A program made the translations under genes and the position numbers. The notes under the pieces are model-generated. The model was given only the letters and a program-made list of their open reading frames with translations. It made no database searches and was not told the origin of the DNA. From Chryseosolibacter sp964551035 (GTDB lineage: Bacteria; Bacteroidota; Bacteroidia; Cytophagales; Cyclobacteriaceae), in assembly GCA_964551035.1 (NCBI GenBank), contig CAZKBK010000019.1:1-64000 (forward strand): a stretch of DNA of 64,000 nucleotides, read 5' to 3'. This document shows positions 8,082 through 16,779 of this stretch, in pieces (the first letter of the stretch is position 1; each line of letters begins with the position of its first letter).

Positions 8082-9203
8082 CTATTGTGCTGCAAACTTG
8101 AGGCAAACCGGCTTGTCGATGCGAATTCTCTTTCCGGTATCGCTGAGCGACCCCGTACGCGTGTCGCGTTTGAAAATGATGATGTCGTTGGTGTTCTGGT
8201 TTGCTGCCAGCAGGTAATTGCCGGTGGGATCGATGGCAAAGTTGCGCGGCGTTTTTCCCAGCGTCGACTGCCGGCCGGCCGGCGTGAGCATCCCATTTTT
8301 TCCAATAGACCAGATCACAATCTCGTTGGCGTCGCCCCGGTTGGACGCGTAGAGAAAGGCACCGTCGGGCGAAATGTGGATGTCGGCGGCACCCACCGCA
8401 CCATCAAAGTCTTCCGCGAGCATACTCACGGTTTCAATCGTTTCAAGCTTCCCTTTCCGGTATTTAAAGGCCGTAACGGTCGCATTAAGTTCGTTGACGA
8501 CATACGCGTAGTCACCGTTGGGATGGAATGCCAGGTGGCGCGGGCCGCTGCCACCTTCCAGCGCGGCGTATGGCGGCGTGGCCGGCGAGAGCGGCTGTGT
8601 AGCGCCCGGTTGAATGTTATAGATGCTGATCCTGTCGGTACCGAGGTCAGGAACAAAGAGAAACTTATTGCCGGGGTCGACGACCACCGCATGTACGTGA
8701 GGCTTGTCTTGGCGGCGGGTATCCGGGCCGCTTCCTTCGTGATCAATCACTTGCCCTCCTTCCCTGATCGACCCGTCGTCGTTAAGGCTATACGCCGCGA
8801 GGTTTCCTCCACTGTAATTTCCCACAAAAACGAGCTGCTTCTTGTCGTCCACCGATACATAGCAGGGATTGTCGCCGCGTGACGGCACGGTATTCAGAAA
8901 TCGGAGACTGCCTTTTTCACGATCGAAGGCATAGGCGTGAAGCGCCCCTTCACCTCCACCGGATTCGCCAACGGCATAAATGTTCCCGCGGTCCCTACTG
9001 ACTGCCAGGTACGACGGATTCCGAACGCCGGTCGTGACGCCGACCTCCTCGGCTTCGCCGGTCGAGGGTGTAAACCGATAGACGTGGATGCCATTGGATT
9101 TGTCGGCGTTTGTGTAAGTGCCGACAAAGAGGTAGTACCACGTATCCTGTGCCTGTAACGCCATGGCGGTAAGCATTAAGAGTCCTGTAAAAAGAAAGCG
9201 CAT
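8082..9203 (-). CDS. Lactonase-family seven-bladed beta-propeller protein
   Basis: 373 residues with a signal peptide (MRFLFTGLLMLTAMALQAQ). The rest is the repeating propeller of the YbhE/6-phosphogluconolactonase-like family: YYLFVGTYTN at the start, NPSYLAVSRDRGNIYAVGE, NPCYVSVDDKKQLVFVGNY, PHVHAVVVDPGNKFLFVPDLGTD split across blades, GPRHLAFHPNGDYAYVVNEL and TPRNFAIDPTGNYLLAANQN. Family members hydrolyse sugar lactones such as 6-phosphogluconolactone or muconolactone; being exported, this one more likely acts on an unphosphorylated sugar lactone in the periplasm. Substrate is unproven. Confidence 0.86.
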   Translation of the reverse strand: MRFLFTGLLMLTAMALQAQDTWYYLFVGTYTNADKSNGIHVYRFTPSTGEAEEVGVTTGVRNPSYLAVSRDRGNIYAVGESGGGEGALHAYAFDREKGSLRFLNTVPSRGDNPCYVSVDDKKQLVFVGNYSGGNLAAYSLNDDGSIREGGQVIDHEGSGPDTRRQDKPHVHAVVVDPGNKFLFVPDLGTDRISIYNIQPGATQPLSPATPPYAALEGGSGPRHLAFHPNGDYAYVVNELNATVTAFKYRKGKLETIETVSMLAEDFDGAVGAADIHISPDGAFLYASNRGDANEIVIWSIGKNGMLTPAGRQSTLGKTPRNFAIDPTGNYLLAANQNTNDIIIFKRDTRTGSLSDTGKRIRIDKPVCLKFAAQ

Positions 9204-9269
9204 AGGAAGGTAAATTGATCCGGTGTTGAAAATACGAAAGAAACGACTGAAATAAATAACGATGCCCGA

Positions 9270-10010
9270 TTATTCGGCTTTTTGTTCTCGTCTTTCATGG
9301 CGGTACAACCGCACGACGTTGAAAAATACGACGCAAAAGGTCACCCAGATCAATCCGCCCATGTAGCCCGCCGCTACGTCGGATGGAAAATGGACGCCTA
9401 GATAGATCCGGCTGAGGCCGACCAGAAAAATGGTGGCCACCAGGACAACGACCATCGCGGTGCGTGCCCGTTTCCTAACGTCAAGATGAAACGTGAGATA
9501 GATCAGGAACCCGTAGAATGCCATGGCGCTCATCGAATGGCCGCTGGGATAGCTGAGGGTGTCCACCGACACCAGGTGGTCGATAACGGGACGCTGGCGG
9601 TTGATGACATTTTTCAGAACCACGTTCGAAAGAGTCGAAAGTGCCATCACCGCCGCGGTCTGGGCGATGAACGTCCAGTTCTTGTGCCGGAGGAAAAAAT
9701 AAAGGCCGACGCCAATGCCGATCACGAGGTAGGCGTACCGGTCGCCCATGTGGGTCATGAACGTCAACACGGATGTGAGGAAGTTATTGCGAAACGATAT
9801 CACAAAGTCGGTAACGAGCTGATCTATTTCGCCAAGCTCATTCTCGGCAAGCTCGTCAGTGATTTCCACGAAGGCGTTGAGCGCAAACACAAAGAAGACG
9901 GCAGCGATGAGAATGGTGACGTAATACGGCAGGTGTTCATTGTCTGCGTGAAAATGTTTCCTGGTGAAGTCGCGAATCGAACGGATGAACCGGAAAAGGA
10001 GGCTTCTCAT
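9270..10010 (-). CDS. PAP2-family membrane phosphatase
   Basis: The start at 10010 (MRSLLFRFIRSIRDF) is preferred over an upstream in-frame start at 10064. The 246-residue protein has about six membrane helices and the complete PAP2 active site: KNVINRQRP (motif 1), YPSGHSMS (motif 2, catalytic His) and SRIYLGVHFPSDV (motif 3, nucleophilic His and Asp). Such enzymes remove phosphate from lipid phosphates (undecaprenyl pyrophosphate, phosphatidic acid or PGP) on the periplasmic face. Which lipid is used cannot be told. The lactonase gene follows 66 bases downstream on the same strand. Confidence 0.9.
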   Translation of the reverse strand: MRSLLFRFIRSIRDFTRKHFHADNEHLPYYVTILIAAVFFVFALNAFVEITDELAENELGEIDQLVTDFVISFRNNFLTSVLTFMTHMGDRYAYLVIGIGVGLYFFLRHKNWTFIAQTAAVMALSTLSNVVLKNVINRQRPVIDHLVSVDTLSYPSGHSMSAMAFYGFLIYLTFHLDVRKRARTAMVVVLVATIFLVGLSRIYLGVHFPSDVAAGYMGGLIWVTFCVVFFNVVRLYRHERREQKAE

Positions 10011-10118
10011 GAAAGCAAAATAATGATTTTTTTGCCATGCGCCCTGAACAAAACCGGAAAGCACGCGCTGATCTGCAGGAATGCGGCACGATTATGCTAC
10101 CTCGGCGGAAAACGAAAT

Positions 10119-10418
10119 ATGGACGAAGACCTCAACGGCCTGTCGCGCGAAGCATTGATCCTCGAGGTCAGGAAACTGAGGAACGGTATTCGCGCGCACC
10201 GCGACAGCACCAAACACGAATTATGCTGGCATCATCCGCAACTGTGGGGCCTGCTCCCCGAAAAGACCGACCCGGACATCGCTGTCCCGGAATGGCCCGA
10301 GTTTCTCCGCGGCTGCCTGCACTACCGTGAGTCCCTCGACCGTCAGCGTCCGGATGCCCGCCGCGTCAAGGAAGAACATCACGAAAGCCCAACCAGGCGT
10401 CACAACCCTAATACCTAG
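10119..10418 (+). CDS. Small conserved protein (HRDSTKHELCWHHP family)
   Basis: The ATG at 10119 starts a 99-residue protein that matches a widespread but unnamed bacterial family: LSREALILEVRKLRNGIRA (basic coiled segment), HRDSTKHELCWHHPQLWGLL (the conserved Cys-Trp-His-His core), LPEKTDPD and WPEFLRGCLHYRESLD. The Cys and three His residues in the core could bind metal, but no activity is established. A longer open frame extends upstream to 9486 through the PAP2 gene in antisense and is rejected as coding. The gene runs divergently from PAP2. Confidence 0.75.
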   Translation: MDEDLNGLSREALILEVRKLRNGIRAHRDSTKHELCWHHPQLWGLLPEKTDPDIAVPEWPEFLRGCLHYRESLDRQRPDARRVKEEHHESPTRRHNPNT

Positions 10419-10543
10419 CTAGGGCCTAACGCCCCAATGCCGGTCTTTGGCATCGGACCGCCGCACCTCAATGGTTTAAATTTTTCATGACGTAGCGGAA
10501 AAGATTGCCCGGGAATCACTAATATGGTGATGATTACCCGCAG

Positions 10544-11314
10544 ATGAATTCAACCCCTTCCGGCGAATTACGTGCGACGAAGAACGCGCAAGGGACGCAA
10601 CCCGCTCGTGCATTCCTTACCGCCCAATGGCGGAAACTGATCATGGCAAACTACGCCGTTCCTGCCCCCTTATTGGAGAAGTACATCCCCTACGGCACGG
10701 AGATCGACAGATGGCAAGGCACCTGCTACCTGAGCCTGGTCGGATTCATGTTCCTGGATACCCGACTCATGGGTTTCCCGATACCCTTTCATCGGAACTT
10801 CGAGGAAGTCAATCTCAGGATTTACGTACGATACCACATGGCAGGGACGTGGAGGCGTGGCGTTGTATTTATCAAGGAGATCGTACCGCGTCCAGCGTTG
10901 TCGATCGTAGCCAACACCGTTTACAGAGAAAAGTATGAGACGATGCGAATGCGTCACCAATGGCGACTGGAAGACGGGAATCTAAATGTTGAATACGGGT
11001 GGAAAAAACGGGGATGGAACACACTAAGCGTGGCAGCCGAAAATAAACCATCGGCCATTGCCGAAGGCAGCGAAGAGGAATTCATCACAGAGCACTACTG
11101 GGGCTACACCAGCATCGACGACAAGACCACTTCCCAATACCAGGTTGAACACCCGCGTTGGCAGGTGTACCCGGTGAAGGACTACACGATAGATGTAAAT
11201 TTCGGCAACGTTTATGGCGAACCGTTCGCGCTCTTGAACGCCCTGAAACCGCAATCGGTCTTTCTTGCCGAAGGCTCTGAGATCATTGTTCGCAAAGGGA
11301 AACGAATTGGATAA
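10544..11314 (+). CDS. YqjF/DUF2071 family protein
   Basis: 256 residues, cytoplasmic. The DUF2071 pattern is plain: FLTAQWRKLIMANYAVP, then LLEKYIPYGTEIDRWQGTCY, SLVGFMFLDTRLMGFPIPFH, RNFEEVNLRIYVRY, and later EHYWGYTSIDDKTTSQYQVEHP, which is split around residue 190. B. subtilis YqjF belongs to this family; the fold is acetoacetate-decarboxylase-like, and the role is unknown. Convergent with the ribosome hibernation gene, separated by a hairpin and a heptamer repeat tract. Confidence 0.85.
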   Translation: MNSTPSGELRATKNAQGTQPARAFLTAQWRKLIMANYAVPAPLLEKYIPYGTEIDRWQGTCYLSLVGFMFLDTRLMGFPIPFHRNFEEVNLRIYVRYHMAGTWRRGVVFIKEIVPRPALSIVANTVYREKYETMRMRHQWRLEDGNLNVEYGWKKRGWNTLSVAAENKPSAIAEGSEEEFITEHYWGYTSIDDKTTSQYQVEHPRWQVYPVKDYTIDVNFGNVYGEPFALLNALKPQSVFLAEGSEIIVRKGKRIG

Positions 11315-11340
11315 TGCGAAGCCGAATGACGAGTTATGCA

Positions 11341-11364
11341 TGTGGGCGACCCAGCCCGCCCACA
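11341..11364. terminator. Hairpin between convergent genes
   Basis: Perfect 8-bp stem TGTGGGCG (11341-11348) / CGCCCACA (11357-11364) with an 8-base loop, 27 bases past the DUF2071 stop and upstream of the convergent HPF stop. No T-run follows, so termination is only likely. Confidence 0.5.
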
Positions 11365-11400
11365 AAGACCAATGTCCAAGCTGAACGCACGCTTCCCATT

Positions 11401-11441
11401 CGTCATTCGTCCTTCGTCATTCGTAATTCGTAATTCGTCAC
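11401..11441. repeat. Heptamer tandem repeat (CGTNATT)n
   Basis: About six consecutive 7-base units of the form CGTCATT / CGTCCTT / CGTAATT run from 11401 to the HPF stop codon, whose TGA (11438-11440, minus strand) lies inside the last unit. The reverse strand reads AATNACG, the same family as the TACGARN tracts at 38671 and 38847. No spacers, so not CRISPR. Confidence 0.8.
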
Positions 11442-11728
11442 GCCTTCTCCTTCGCCTCGACCACCTGTCGCTTCATCGCGTCAGTTGCCAGGGCAATGGC
11501 TTCTTCAAACGTCTCCGCCTGCTTGCTCACATAGGGATCATTTCCCGGAACACCCATCCTGATCTCGCACACTTTGTTAGCCCTCGTGTCGGATTTGTCG
11601 AGCCGCAACGTCACCCGCGCATCGATGATCCGTTCGTTGAACTTGCCGAGTTTCTCCACTTTCTCGTTCACAAGGTCCAGCAGGTCCTGCTTGGCTTTGA
11701 ATTCGGGTGTTTGGATGATGATTTTCAT
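11438..11728 (-). CDS. hpf: Short ribosome hibernation promoting factor / sigma-54 modulation protein
   Basis: The ATG at 11728 gives a 96-residue protein (an upstream TTG in the same frame at 11734 is less likely). It has the short HPF/RaiA pattern: MKIIIQTPEFKAKQDLLDLV, KVEKLGKFNERIIDARVTL, NKVCEIRMGVPGND, FEEAIALATDAMKRQV. These proteins bind the 30S decoding region and inactivate ribosomes as 100S or 70S dimers during starvation. The neighbouring universal stress genes fit a stress/low-energy context. There is no C-terminal dimerisation domain, so this is the short form. Confidence 0.88.
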   Translation of the reverse strand: MKIIIQTPEFKAKQDLLDLVNEKVEKLGKFNERIIDARVTLRLDKSDTRANKVCEIRMGVPGNDPYVSKQAETFEEAIALATDAMKRQVVEAKEKA

Positions 11729-11813
11729 GAGCAATCTATATTTTGTTGAAAAAAATACAAACTACGCCTGTGCGATGCCGTGGAGAAAGGGGCTTGCCGC
11801 CTGACCGTCCATT

Positions 11814-12665
11814 TTAGTGCGCCTTCGTTGCGTACGTAAGAACGGGTTTGGTGGCGTGATTTGCAACACCTTCCGCGAGGCTGCCCACCAGTACATGCGC
11901 GAAACCCTTCCTTCCGTGCGTCGCCATCGCGATCAAATCGGCATTGATCTTTTTCGCAAAGTGAAGTATGCCCTCCTCCTCGCTAAAGTCGTTGAACACA
12001 TTCAGCGTGTAATTCACTAAACCGTTTTTTGCGGCAAACTGTTCCATCACCGGCAATACCGTGACGTCTGATCGGAAATTTGCCGGTGTGTTGATCCGCA
12101 CCAGGTGGACCTGCGAGCCGTACATGCGCTGGCAATTCTTTACCACCGTCGAAAAAGCGCTTTCATCATCGCTGAGCGACGATGCGTACACAATGTTGCG
12201 GAATGTCGACGTTTTGGGCTTCTCGTGTACAGTGAGTACCGGGCATTTCGCATAACGAACGACTTTTTCGGTGTTGGATCCGATGAGCATCTCCTCAAGC
12301 TTTGTCTTGCCGGATGTGCCCATAACGACGAGGTCTACCTGCTCATCCAGGATCAGTTCACGCATGCCGTGGAAAGGGCTGCCCATCCGCAGTTTCTGGC
12401 GTACCTGAACCCCGGCCAGTTCAACTTCGATCGCCGCTTCCTTCAGGCGTTGCCGGGTTTTGCTGATCATCTGCGTGATGAAAAGCTTTTCTTCTTCGGG
12501 TTCTGACTGGGCGACCTGTCCCTGAACATTGAACGACCTGTAGGGTTGTTCGATGACGTGCAGCAGGATCAATTCGGCATCCGCGGTCTTCGCTACACCG
12601 AGGGCCGTGTCCATGGCCCATTGCGCGGGTTTGGAAAAGTCCGTGGGCACAAGTATCTTCTTCAT
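11814..12665 (-). CDS. Tandem-domain universal stress protein
   Basis: 283 residues built of two UspA-type domains. The first (about 1-145) begins MKKILVPTDFSKPAQWAMDTAL and holds VDLVVMGTSGKTKLEEMLIGSNTEKVV, with the ATP-binding G-2x-G-9x-G(S/T) pattern split here; the second (about 150-280) ends NADLIAMATHGRKGFAHVLV followed by GSLAEGVANHA. The second domain also keeps the glycine pattern. Tandem Usp proteins respond to energy or oxygen limitation in several bacteria. It overlaps the next Usp gene upstream by four bases (ATGA), so the two are translationally coupled. Confidence 0.9.
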   Translation of the reverse strand: MKKILVPTDFSKPAQWAMDTALGVAKTADAELILLHVIEQPYRSFNVQGQVAQSEPEEEKLFITQMISKTRQRLKEAAIEVELAGVQVRQKLRMGSPFHGMRELILDEQVDLVVMGTSGKTKLEEMLIGSNTEKVVRYAKCPVLTVHEKPKTSTFRNIVYASSLSDDESAFSTVVKNCQRMYGSQVHLVRINTPANFRSDVTVLPVMEQFAAKNGLVNYTLNVFNDFSEEEGILHFAKKINADLIAMATHGRKGFAHVLVGSLAEGVANHATKPVLTYATKAH

Positions 12666-13108
12666 GCAAAAGTTGGTTTTCGTTGGGGCACGATGACAAG
12701 GGGTACGTGAATTTCCGAGACGGCTTCGTCAAGCAGTTCCCGGTTGCTGGTGCCGATGCTACTGTCTATGACAAGAAATGCCAGCCTGCGGGTTTTTGCG
12801 TGCAAGGCCACCCTGTCCGCCACAAACCCCACTTCGATCGTGAAGTCGTACGAGATGCCCTGGTCCTTCAGGATGTCGCCTTCAAGGGTCGTAAAATGGA
12901 TGCGTGCGTCGTGTTCAATACGGCGCTTCAAGGCGACGGCCTCGTGACTTCCGTCATTCAAGCGGTAGGCATACAAAATGGTAACATGGCTACCCAGGCG
13001 GCGTGCAAGGGCAACGGCCCAGCGCAAGGCATCCTTCGACCCCTCGGAAAGGTCAATGACGCACAAAATGTCTCCGGCCATATCCATTCCTGGTGATAAT
13101 CTTTCCAT
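12662..13108 (-). CDS. Single-domain universal stress protein
   Basis: 148 residues with a start at 13108; ATG codons at 13087 and 13081 are possible alternatives, and MAGDILCVIDLSEGSKDALR from the latter looks most like a Usp N-terminus. The fold pattern (ILCVIDLSEGS, SHVTILYAYRL, LAFLVIDSSIGTSNRELLDE) fits a UspA-like protein, but the ATP-binding glycine cluster is weak (VIDSSIGTSNREL), so it may be of the non-ATP-binding type. It shares an ATGA overlap with the downstream tandem Usp gene and is divergent from the PAS kinase gene 46 bases away. Confidence 0.82.
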   Translation of the reverse strand: MERLSPGMDMAGDILCVIDLSEGSKDALRWAVALARRLGSHVTILYAYRLNDGSHEAVALKRRIEHDARIHFTTLEGDILKDQGISYDFTIEVGFVADRVALHAKTRRLAFLVIDSSIGTSNRELLDEAVSEIHVPLVIVPQRKPTFA

Positions 13109-13154
13109 GCTACGAACTTAGGGCGAAATCCGCGCGCAAAGTGAGACTTTCATC

Positions 13155-14492
13155 ATGGGAGATACTGACTTTTATCATCTGCCGATGTTTTTTAAATTGC
13201 CACAGCGATACATTATGGAAGCACGGCGAGACATCCCGTCAATCGGCAATGATGCCTTTCGGGAGATCTTTTACAGTATGTCGGAAGGCATTGTCATGGT
13301 GGGCACCGACGGCCGAATTGTAGTGGCCAACCCGACGGCCGAGCAGATATTCGGCTACAAAGAGGGCGAACTCAGCGGCACGTCCCTGGAATCGCTGCTC
13401 CCCCAACGCTTCCGCAGCAATCACACCAAATTCAGAGAAGCCTTTCACGCCGATCCGCGGCCGCGACGGATGGGCTACGGACGCGACCTTACGGCTTTGC
13501 GAAAAGACGGCACCGAGGTACCCGTTGAGATCAGTTTGAGTTACACCCGCATGCAGGGGAACCTGCTGATCATGGCGTTCATCAGCGACATCTCACAGCG
13601 GAAAAAAGCGGAGGACGCCCTCCGGAAAAGCGAAGAGCAACTGATCGTCTACGCCGCCGAACTCGAAAAAAAGGTTCACCTGCGAACGGAGGCGTTGAAT
13701 AGTTCCGTCGCCAGGCTGGAGGAAGAAGTCAAGGAACGAAAGAAAGCGGAAGAAGAGGCGCGGAAAGCGCTCGAAAAAGAACGGGAACTCAATGAATTGA
13801 AGACGAAGTTCGTTTCCATCGCCTCACATGAATTCAGAACACCCTTGAGTACGGTCATGAGCTCGGCTGCACTCATCAACCAGTACAATGAAAAGAATGA
13901 AGGCGACAAGATCAACAAGCATGTCAACCGCATCAAATCTTCGGTGAACCACCTGACCGCGATACTCAACGACTTCCTTTCGCTGGGCAGGTTGGAGGAA
14001 GGCCGGATCGAAGTGGTCAGCGAGTCGATCCACATCGCGGATTTTCTCCGGGAAGTTCACGAGCAGATCGGCGCCATGCTGAAGGAAGGACAGGATCTGG
14101 TGGTGACCTGCCATACCGACGAAATGGAGTTAACCTCCGATGCGCGCATCCTGCGAAACATATTTTACAACCTGATCTCGAATGCAAGCAAATATTCGGG
14201 CGCGGACAAGTCCATCTATGTCGACTGTCATAAGAATCACGACCGGATACGGTTTATTATCCGCGATGAAGGCATCGGCATCCCGAAGAATGACCAGCGC
14301 CACATGTTTGATCGGTTCTTTCGGGCCAGCAATGCCGGCAACGTACAGGGTACAGGCTTGGGGCTCAACATCGTGAAACGCTACGTCGAACTTCTCGACG
14401 GGAAAATATCGTTTGTAAGCGAAGAAGGCCGCGGCACCACCTTCACCGTGGACCTGCCCCTTCGTGCCGGACCATCCGAAGGGGACCGTTGA
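13155..14492 (+). CDS. PAS-domain sensor histidine kinase
   Basis: 445 residues (or 425 from ATG 13215). No membrane segment is seen, so it is soluble. A PAS domain (about 35-150: YSMSEGIVMVGTDGRIVVAN, ending ISDISQRKKAEDALR) is followed by a long coiled coil (160-215), then the HisKA box SIASHEFRTPLSTVMSSAA (phosphoacceptor His), and the HATPase_c domain with N box NLISNASKYSG, G1 DEGIGIPKND, F box MFDRFFRASN and G2 GTGLGLNIV. The PAS core resembles FixL/NifL-type redox sensors but I cannot see the haem His with certainty. The next gene, a receiver-CRP regulator 54 bases on, is its obvious partner. Confidence 0.92.
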   Translation: MGDTDFYHLPMFFKLPQRYIMEARRDIPSIGNDAFREIFYSMSEGIVMVGTDGRIVVANPTAEQIFGYKEGELSGTSLESLLPQRFRSNHTKFREAFHADPRPRRMGYGRDLTALRKDGTEVPVEISLSYTRMQGNLLIMAFISDISQRKKAEDALRKSEEQLIVYAAELEKKVHLRTEALNSSVARLEEEVKERKKAEEEARKALEKERELNELKTKFVSIASHEFRTPLSTVMSSAALINQYNEKNEGDKINKHVNRIKSSVNHLTAILNDFLSLGRLEEGRIEVVSESIHIADFLREVHEQIGAMLKEGQDLVVTCHTDEMELTSDARILRNIFYNLISNASKYSGADKSIYVDCHKNHDRIRFIIRDEGIGIPKNDQRHMFDRFFRASNAGNVQGTGLGLNIVKRYVELLDGKISFVSEEGRGTTFTVDLPLRAGPSEGDR

Positions 14493-14546
14493 CGCAAGCC
14501 TCATGGACGTTCCACCGTGGACCACAACCGCCAACCCAATCGACGC

Positions 14547-15605
14547 ATGAAAAAGATACTATTGATCGAAGACAATCCCGATGTAAGGGAAAATACCGCC
14601 GAGATCCTTGAGCTCGCGGGCTATGAGGTGCTCACCGCGCCCCACGGGAAGACCGGCGTGGAACTGGCGCAGGCGGAGAAACCCGACCTTATCATCTGCG
14701 ATATCATGATGCCCGAACTCGATGGTTACGGTGTGCTGCACATCCTCAGCAAGAAGCCTGAGACGGCCGGCATCCCTTTTATTTTCCTGACGGCAAAAAC
14801 CGAAAAAACCGACATCCGCAAGGGAATGAACCTGGGTGCGGACGATTATCTCACCAAACCTTTCGACGACACCGATTTATTGAATGCCGTCGAGGCCCGG
14901 CTGCGGAAGAGCGCGATCCAACAAAGGAATTATGAAGCCACGTCAGAAGGCCTGGACGATTTTATCCGTGACGCCCGGCAACTCCTCAACCTGAAGGATC
15001 TCGGTAAAGACAGGAAGGTCAAAAGTTACAAGAAGAAAACAGAGATCTTCGCCGAAGGCGACACGCCCGTCAACCTGTACTTTGTCCGGTCCGGCAGTGT
15101 TAAGCTGTTCAAATCCCATCCCGACGGTAAAGAGTTCATCACGGGGATCTCCGAAGAAAACGATTTCTTCGGGTATGAATCCATCCTGGAGAACAGCGCC
15201 TACAAGGAGGCAGCCGTGGCCATGCAAGACACGGAGCTCACGATCATCCCCCGACACGACTTCATGGTCCTGCTTCAAAGTCCCGACGTCTCTGCGGTCT
15301 TTATCTCCATGCTGTGCCGCAAGGTCAGCGAAAAGGAAGAACAACTGCTCAACCTCGCCTACAACTCCGTCCGGCAGCGCACGGCGGAGTCCTTGCTAAA
15401 GGTAGCTTCGCTGAAGGATGCGGCTGAGCAGATCTCGATTTCGCGCGACGACTTGGCCAAGATGGTAGGCACGGCGCCCGAATCCGTGATCCGCGTGCTC
15501 TCCGACTTCAAAGACGAAGGCCTGATCGATATCGACAGCGGCAAGATCAGGATCCGCTCCGCGGAGAAACTTGGAAAGGTTGTGCGCTGGAACGTCGCCC
15601 GTTGA
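14547..15605 (+). CDS. Receiver-CRP/FNR fusion transcription regulator
   Basis: From ATG 14547 (a GTG at 14517 is also in frame) the product has 352 residues. Residues 1-120 are a receiver: KKILLIEDNPD, phosphoacceptor Asp in LIICDIMMPELDGYG, KPFDDTDLL. Residues 150-265 are a cyclic-nucleotide-type beta barrel (IFAEGDTPVNLYFVRSGSVK), and 280-340 a CRP winged helix with recognition segment ISRDDLAKMVGTAPESVIRV. No FNR-type cysteine cluster is visible, so a phosphorylation signal from the upstream PAS kinase probably replaces a cofactor. The genes around it (Usp, RIC, hemoglobin, cbb3 oxidase) suggest control of the low-oxygen response. Confidence 0.92.
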   Translation: MKKILLIEDNPDVRENTAEILELAGYEVLTAPHGKTGVELAQAEKPDLIICDIMMPELDGYGVLHILSKKPETAGIPFIFLTAKTEKTDIRKGMNLGADDYLTKPFDDTDLLNAVEARLRKSAIQQRNYEATSEGLDDFIRDARQLLNLKDLGKDRKVKSYKKKTEIFAEGDTPVNLYFVRSGSVKLFKSHPDGKEFITGISEENDFFGYESILENSAYKEAAVAMQDTELTIIPRHDFMVLLQSPDVSAVFISMLCRKVSEKEEQLLNLAYNSVRQRTAESLLKVASLKDAAEQISISRDDLAKMVGTAPESVIRVLSDFKDEGLIDIDSGKIRIRSAEKLGKVVRWNVAR

Positions 15606-15627
15606 GCGGTGATGCCCTAGCGCCCGA

Positions 15628-16380
15628 TCACCCTTTGTTATCCACCGATCTCAGCGCGGAAGCGGCCAGCTCCGCTTCCAGTCGGACCGCCTTTGGAAAC
15701 ACGATATTATTTTCCAGATGAATATGGCGATGCAGGTCATCGCGGAACTCCGCCAGCATCTGGAAAGTTACCCGGTACGTTGTGCACGCGTCGTCGGGAG
15801 CAATGAAACTATTGCTCAGTTCGGCGATCCTGGCGACCTTCTCTCCCTCTTCAGCGTGATCCGCCTTCAGGTGGTCGACGGGGCTGTTGATCGTGCCGAA
15901 CACCGGCGGATTGACGGCCGCGCCCTCCGCGTGTGCCCGGGCCATCTTCCTGATATAGGGAAACACCATCAGTTCCTCTTTCTTCATGTGGACGGCGAGC
16001 TCGCCACCAACCTCATTGAAGATCTCGCGTATCTTAAGCAACTCCGGATGCCGGTTGCCGTGTACATTGCAGATCTTCTCCAGGTATTGTCTGATCAACG
16101 GTGTCTTTTCCTCCACATAGGCGTGATGGCGTTTCTGTATGTGGTCGACCAGGGTGTCCACGGGCCACTCGTTAAAATTCAGGTCGTCACCTTTGTCCAT
16201 ATCGAGCGCTTTGAGCGACTCGATTACTTCGGTCGGGTCCACGCCGCCTTCCTTGCAGGCGTCCTCGATTTTCCGGTTGCCATTGCAACAAAAATCCAGG
16301 TTGAAACGCGAGAAGACTTCCGCGGTCCGGTAATTTCGGCTTACAATTTCGCCGAGTGACATTTCATCAAGATTTTTCAT
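15628..16380 (-). CDS. ric: RIC (ScdA/YtfE) di-iron Fe-S cluster repair protein
   Basis: 250 residues. The N-terminal ScdA_N domain is intact (LGEIVSRNYRTAEVFSRFNLDFCCNG, with the CC pair), followed by the hemerythrin-like four-helix domain whose His/Glu ligands are visible (DHIQKRHHAYVEE, GNRHPELLKIR, AVHMKKEELMVFPYI, PVDHLKADHAEEGE, DLHRHIHLENNIVFPKA). RIC proteins restore Fe-S clusters damaged by NO or oxidants. A hemoglobin gene lies 17 bases upstream on the same strand, so they are probably one operon and form an NO-defence pair. Convergent with the receiver-CRP regulator. Confidence 0.95.
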   Translation of the reverse strand: MKNLDEMSLGEIVSRNYRTAEVFSRFNLDFCCNGNRKIEDACKEGGVDPTEVIESLKALDMDKGDDLNFNEWPVDTLVDHIQKRHHAYVEEKTPLIRQYLEKICNVHGNRHPELLKIREIFNEVGGELAVHMKKEELMVFPYIRKMARAHAEGAAVNPPVFGTINSPVDHLKADHAEEGEKVARIAELSNSFIAPDDACTTYRVTFQMLAEFRDDLHRHIHLENNIVFPKAVRLEAELAASALRSVDNKG

Positions 16381-16397
16381 AACGTTTTTTGTTTTCT

Positions 16398-16778
16398 TTA
16401 TAATGAAGACATCCTTTCATTGATCCGGTTATACATCGAGTGCGCCATAATTAGCGACCTCTTTTTCGCCTCCTCCGCGACGGCTCCTTCAAAATGCGCA
16501 TCCAGCGTTTGGTAGAAAAGGTCAAGCCAACGCTGAAAATGATCTGCATGCACGGCCAGCCTGGCATGTTTCATCAGGGGATTACCCGTGTATTCGCGAA
16601 CACCAAACAATACCGCATTCCAAAAACGATACATCGTCTGCAGGTGTGGCTCCCAGTCGGCGATGTGTTCACCGAAAATAGGGCCCAGCTTGTCATCCAC
16701 GCGGACCTTAGCGTAAAATTCGTCGACAAACAGGCGGATATCGTCAATGCTTTCAATGTCTCTTCTCACCTGCTCCAT
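16398..16778 (-). CDS. Group III truncated hemoglobin
   Basis: The ATG at 16778 (MEQVRRDIESI) gives 126 residues; an upstream in-frame start at 16817 would overlap the preceding gene. Features of a truncated globin are visible: FVDEFYAKVRVDDKLGPIF, W-P-H-L-Q-T-M-Y-RFW (the distal region), NPLMKHARL with HADHFQRWLDLFYQTL, where the His of VHADHF is the probable proximal haem ligand. Group III globins usually act in microaerophiles on O2 or NO. It overlaps neighbours closely (1-base gap to the upstream stop, 17 bases to ric) and so belongs to the same transcript. Confidence 0.93.
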   Translation of the reverse strand: MEQVRRDIESIDDIRLFVDEFYAKVRVDDKLGPIFGEHIADWEPHLQTMYRFWNAVLFGVREYTGNPLMKHARLAVHADHFQRWLDLFYQTLDAHFEGAVAEEAKKRSLIMAHSMYNRINERMSSL

Positions 16779-16779
16779 A

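Noticed and set aside
9486..10418. 310-codon plus-strand frame starting inside the PAP2 gene
   Set aside because: Only the last 99 residues have a family pattern; the rest is antisense to PAP2. The call uses ATG 10119.
16381..16402. Third copy of the Rrf2-type element ahead of ric
   Set aside because: Only about 15 of 22 positions match and it overlaps the hemoglobin stop; too weak to annotate.
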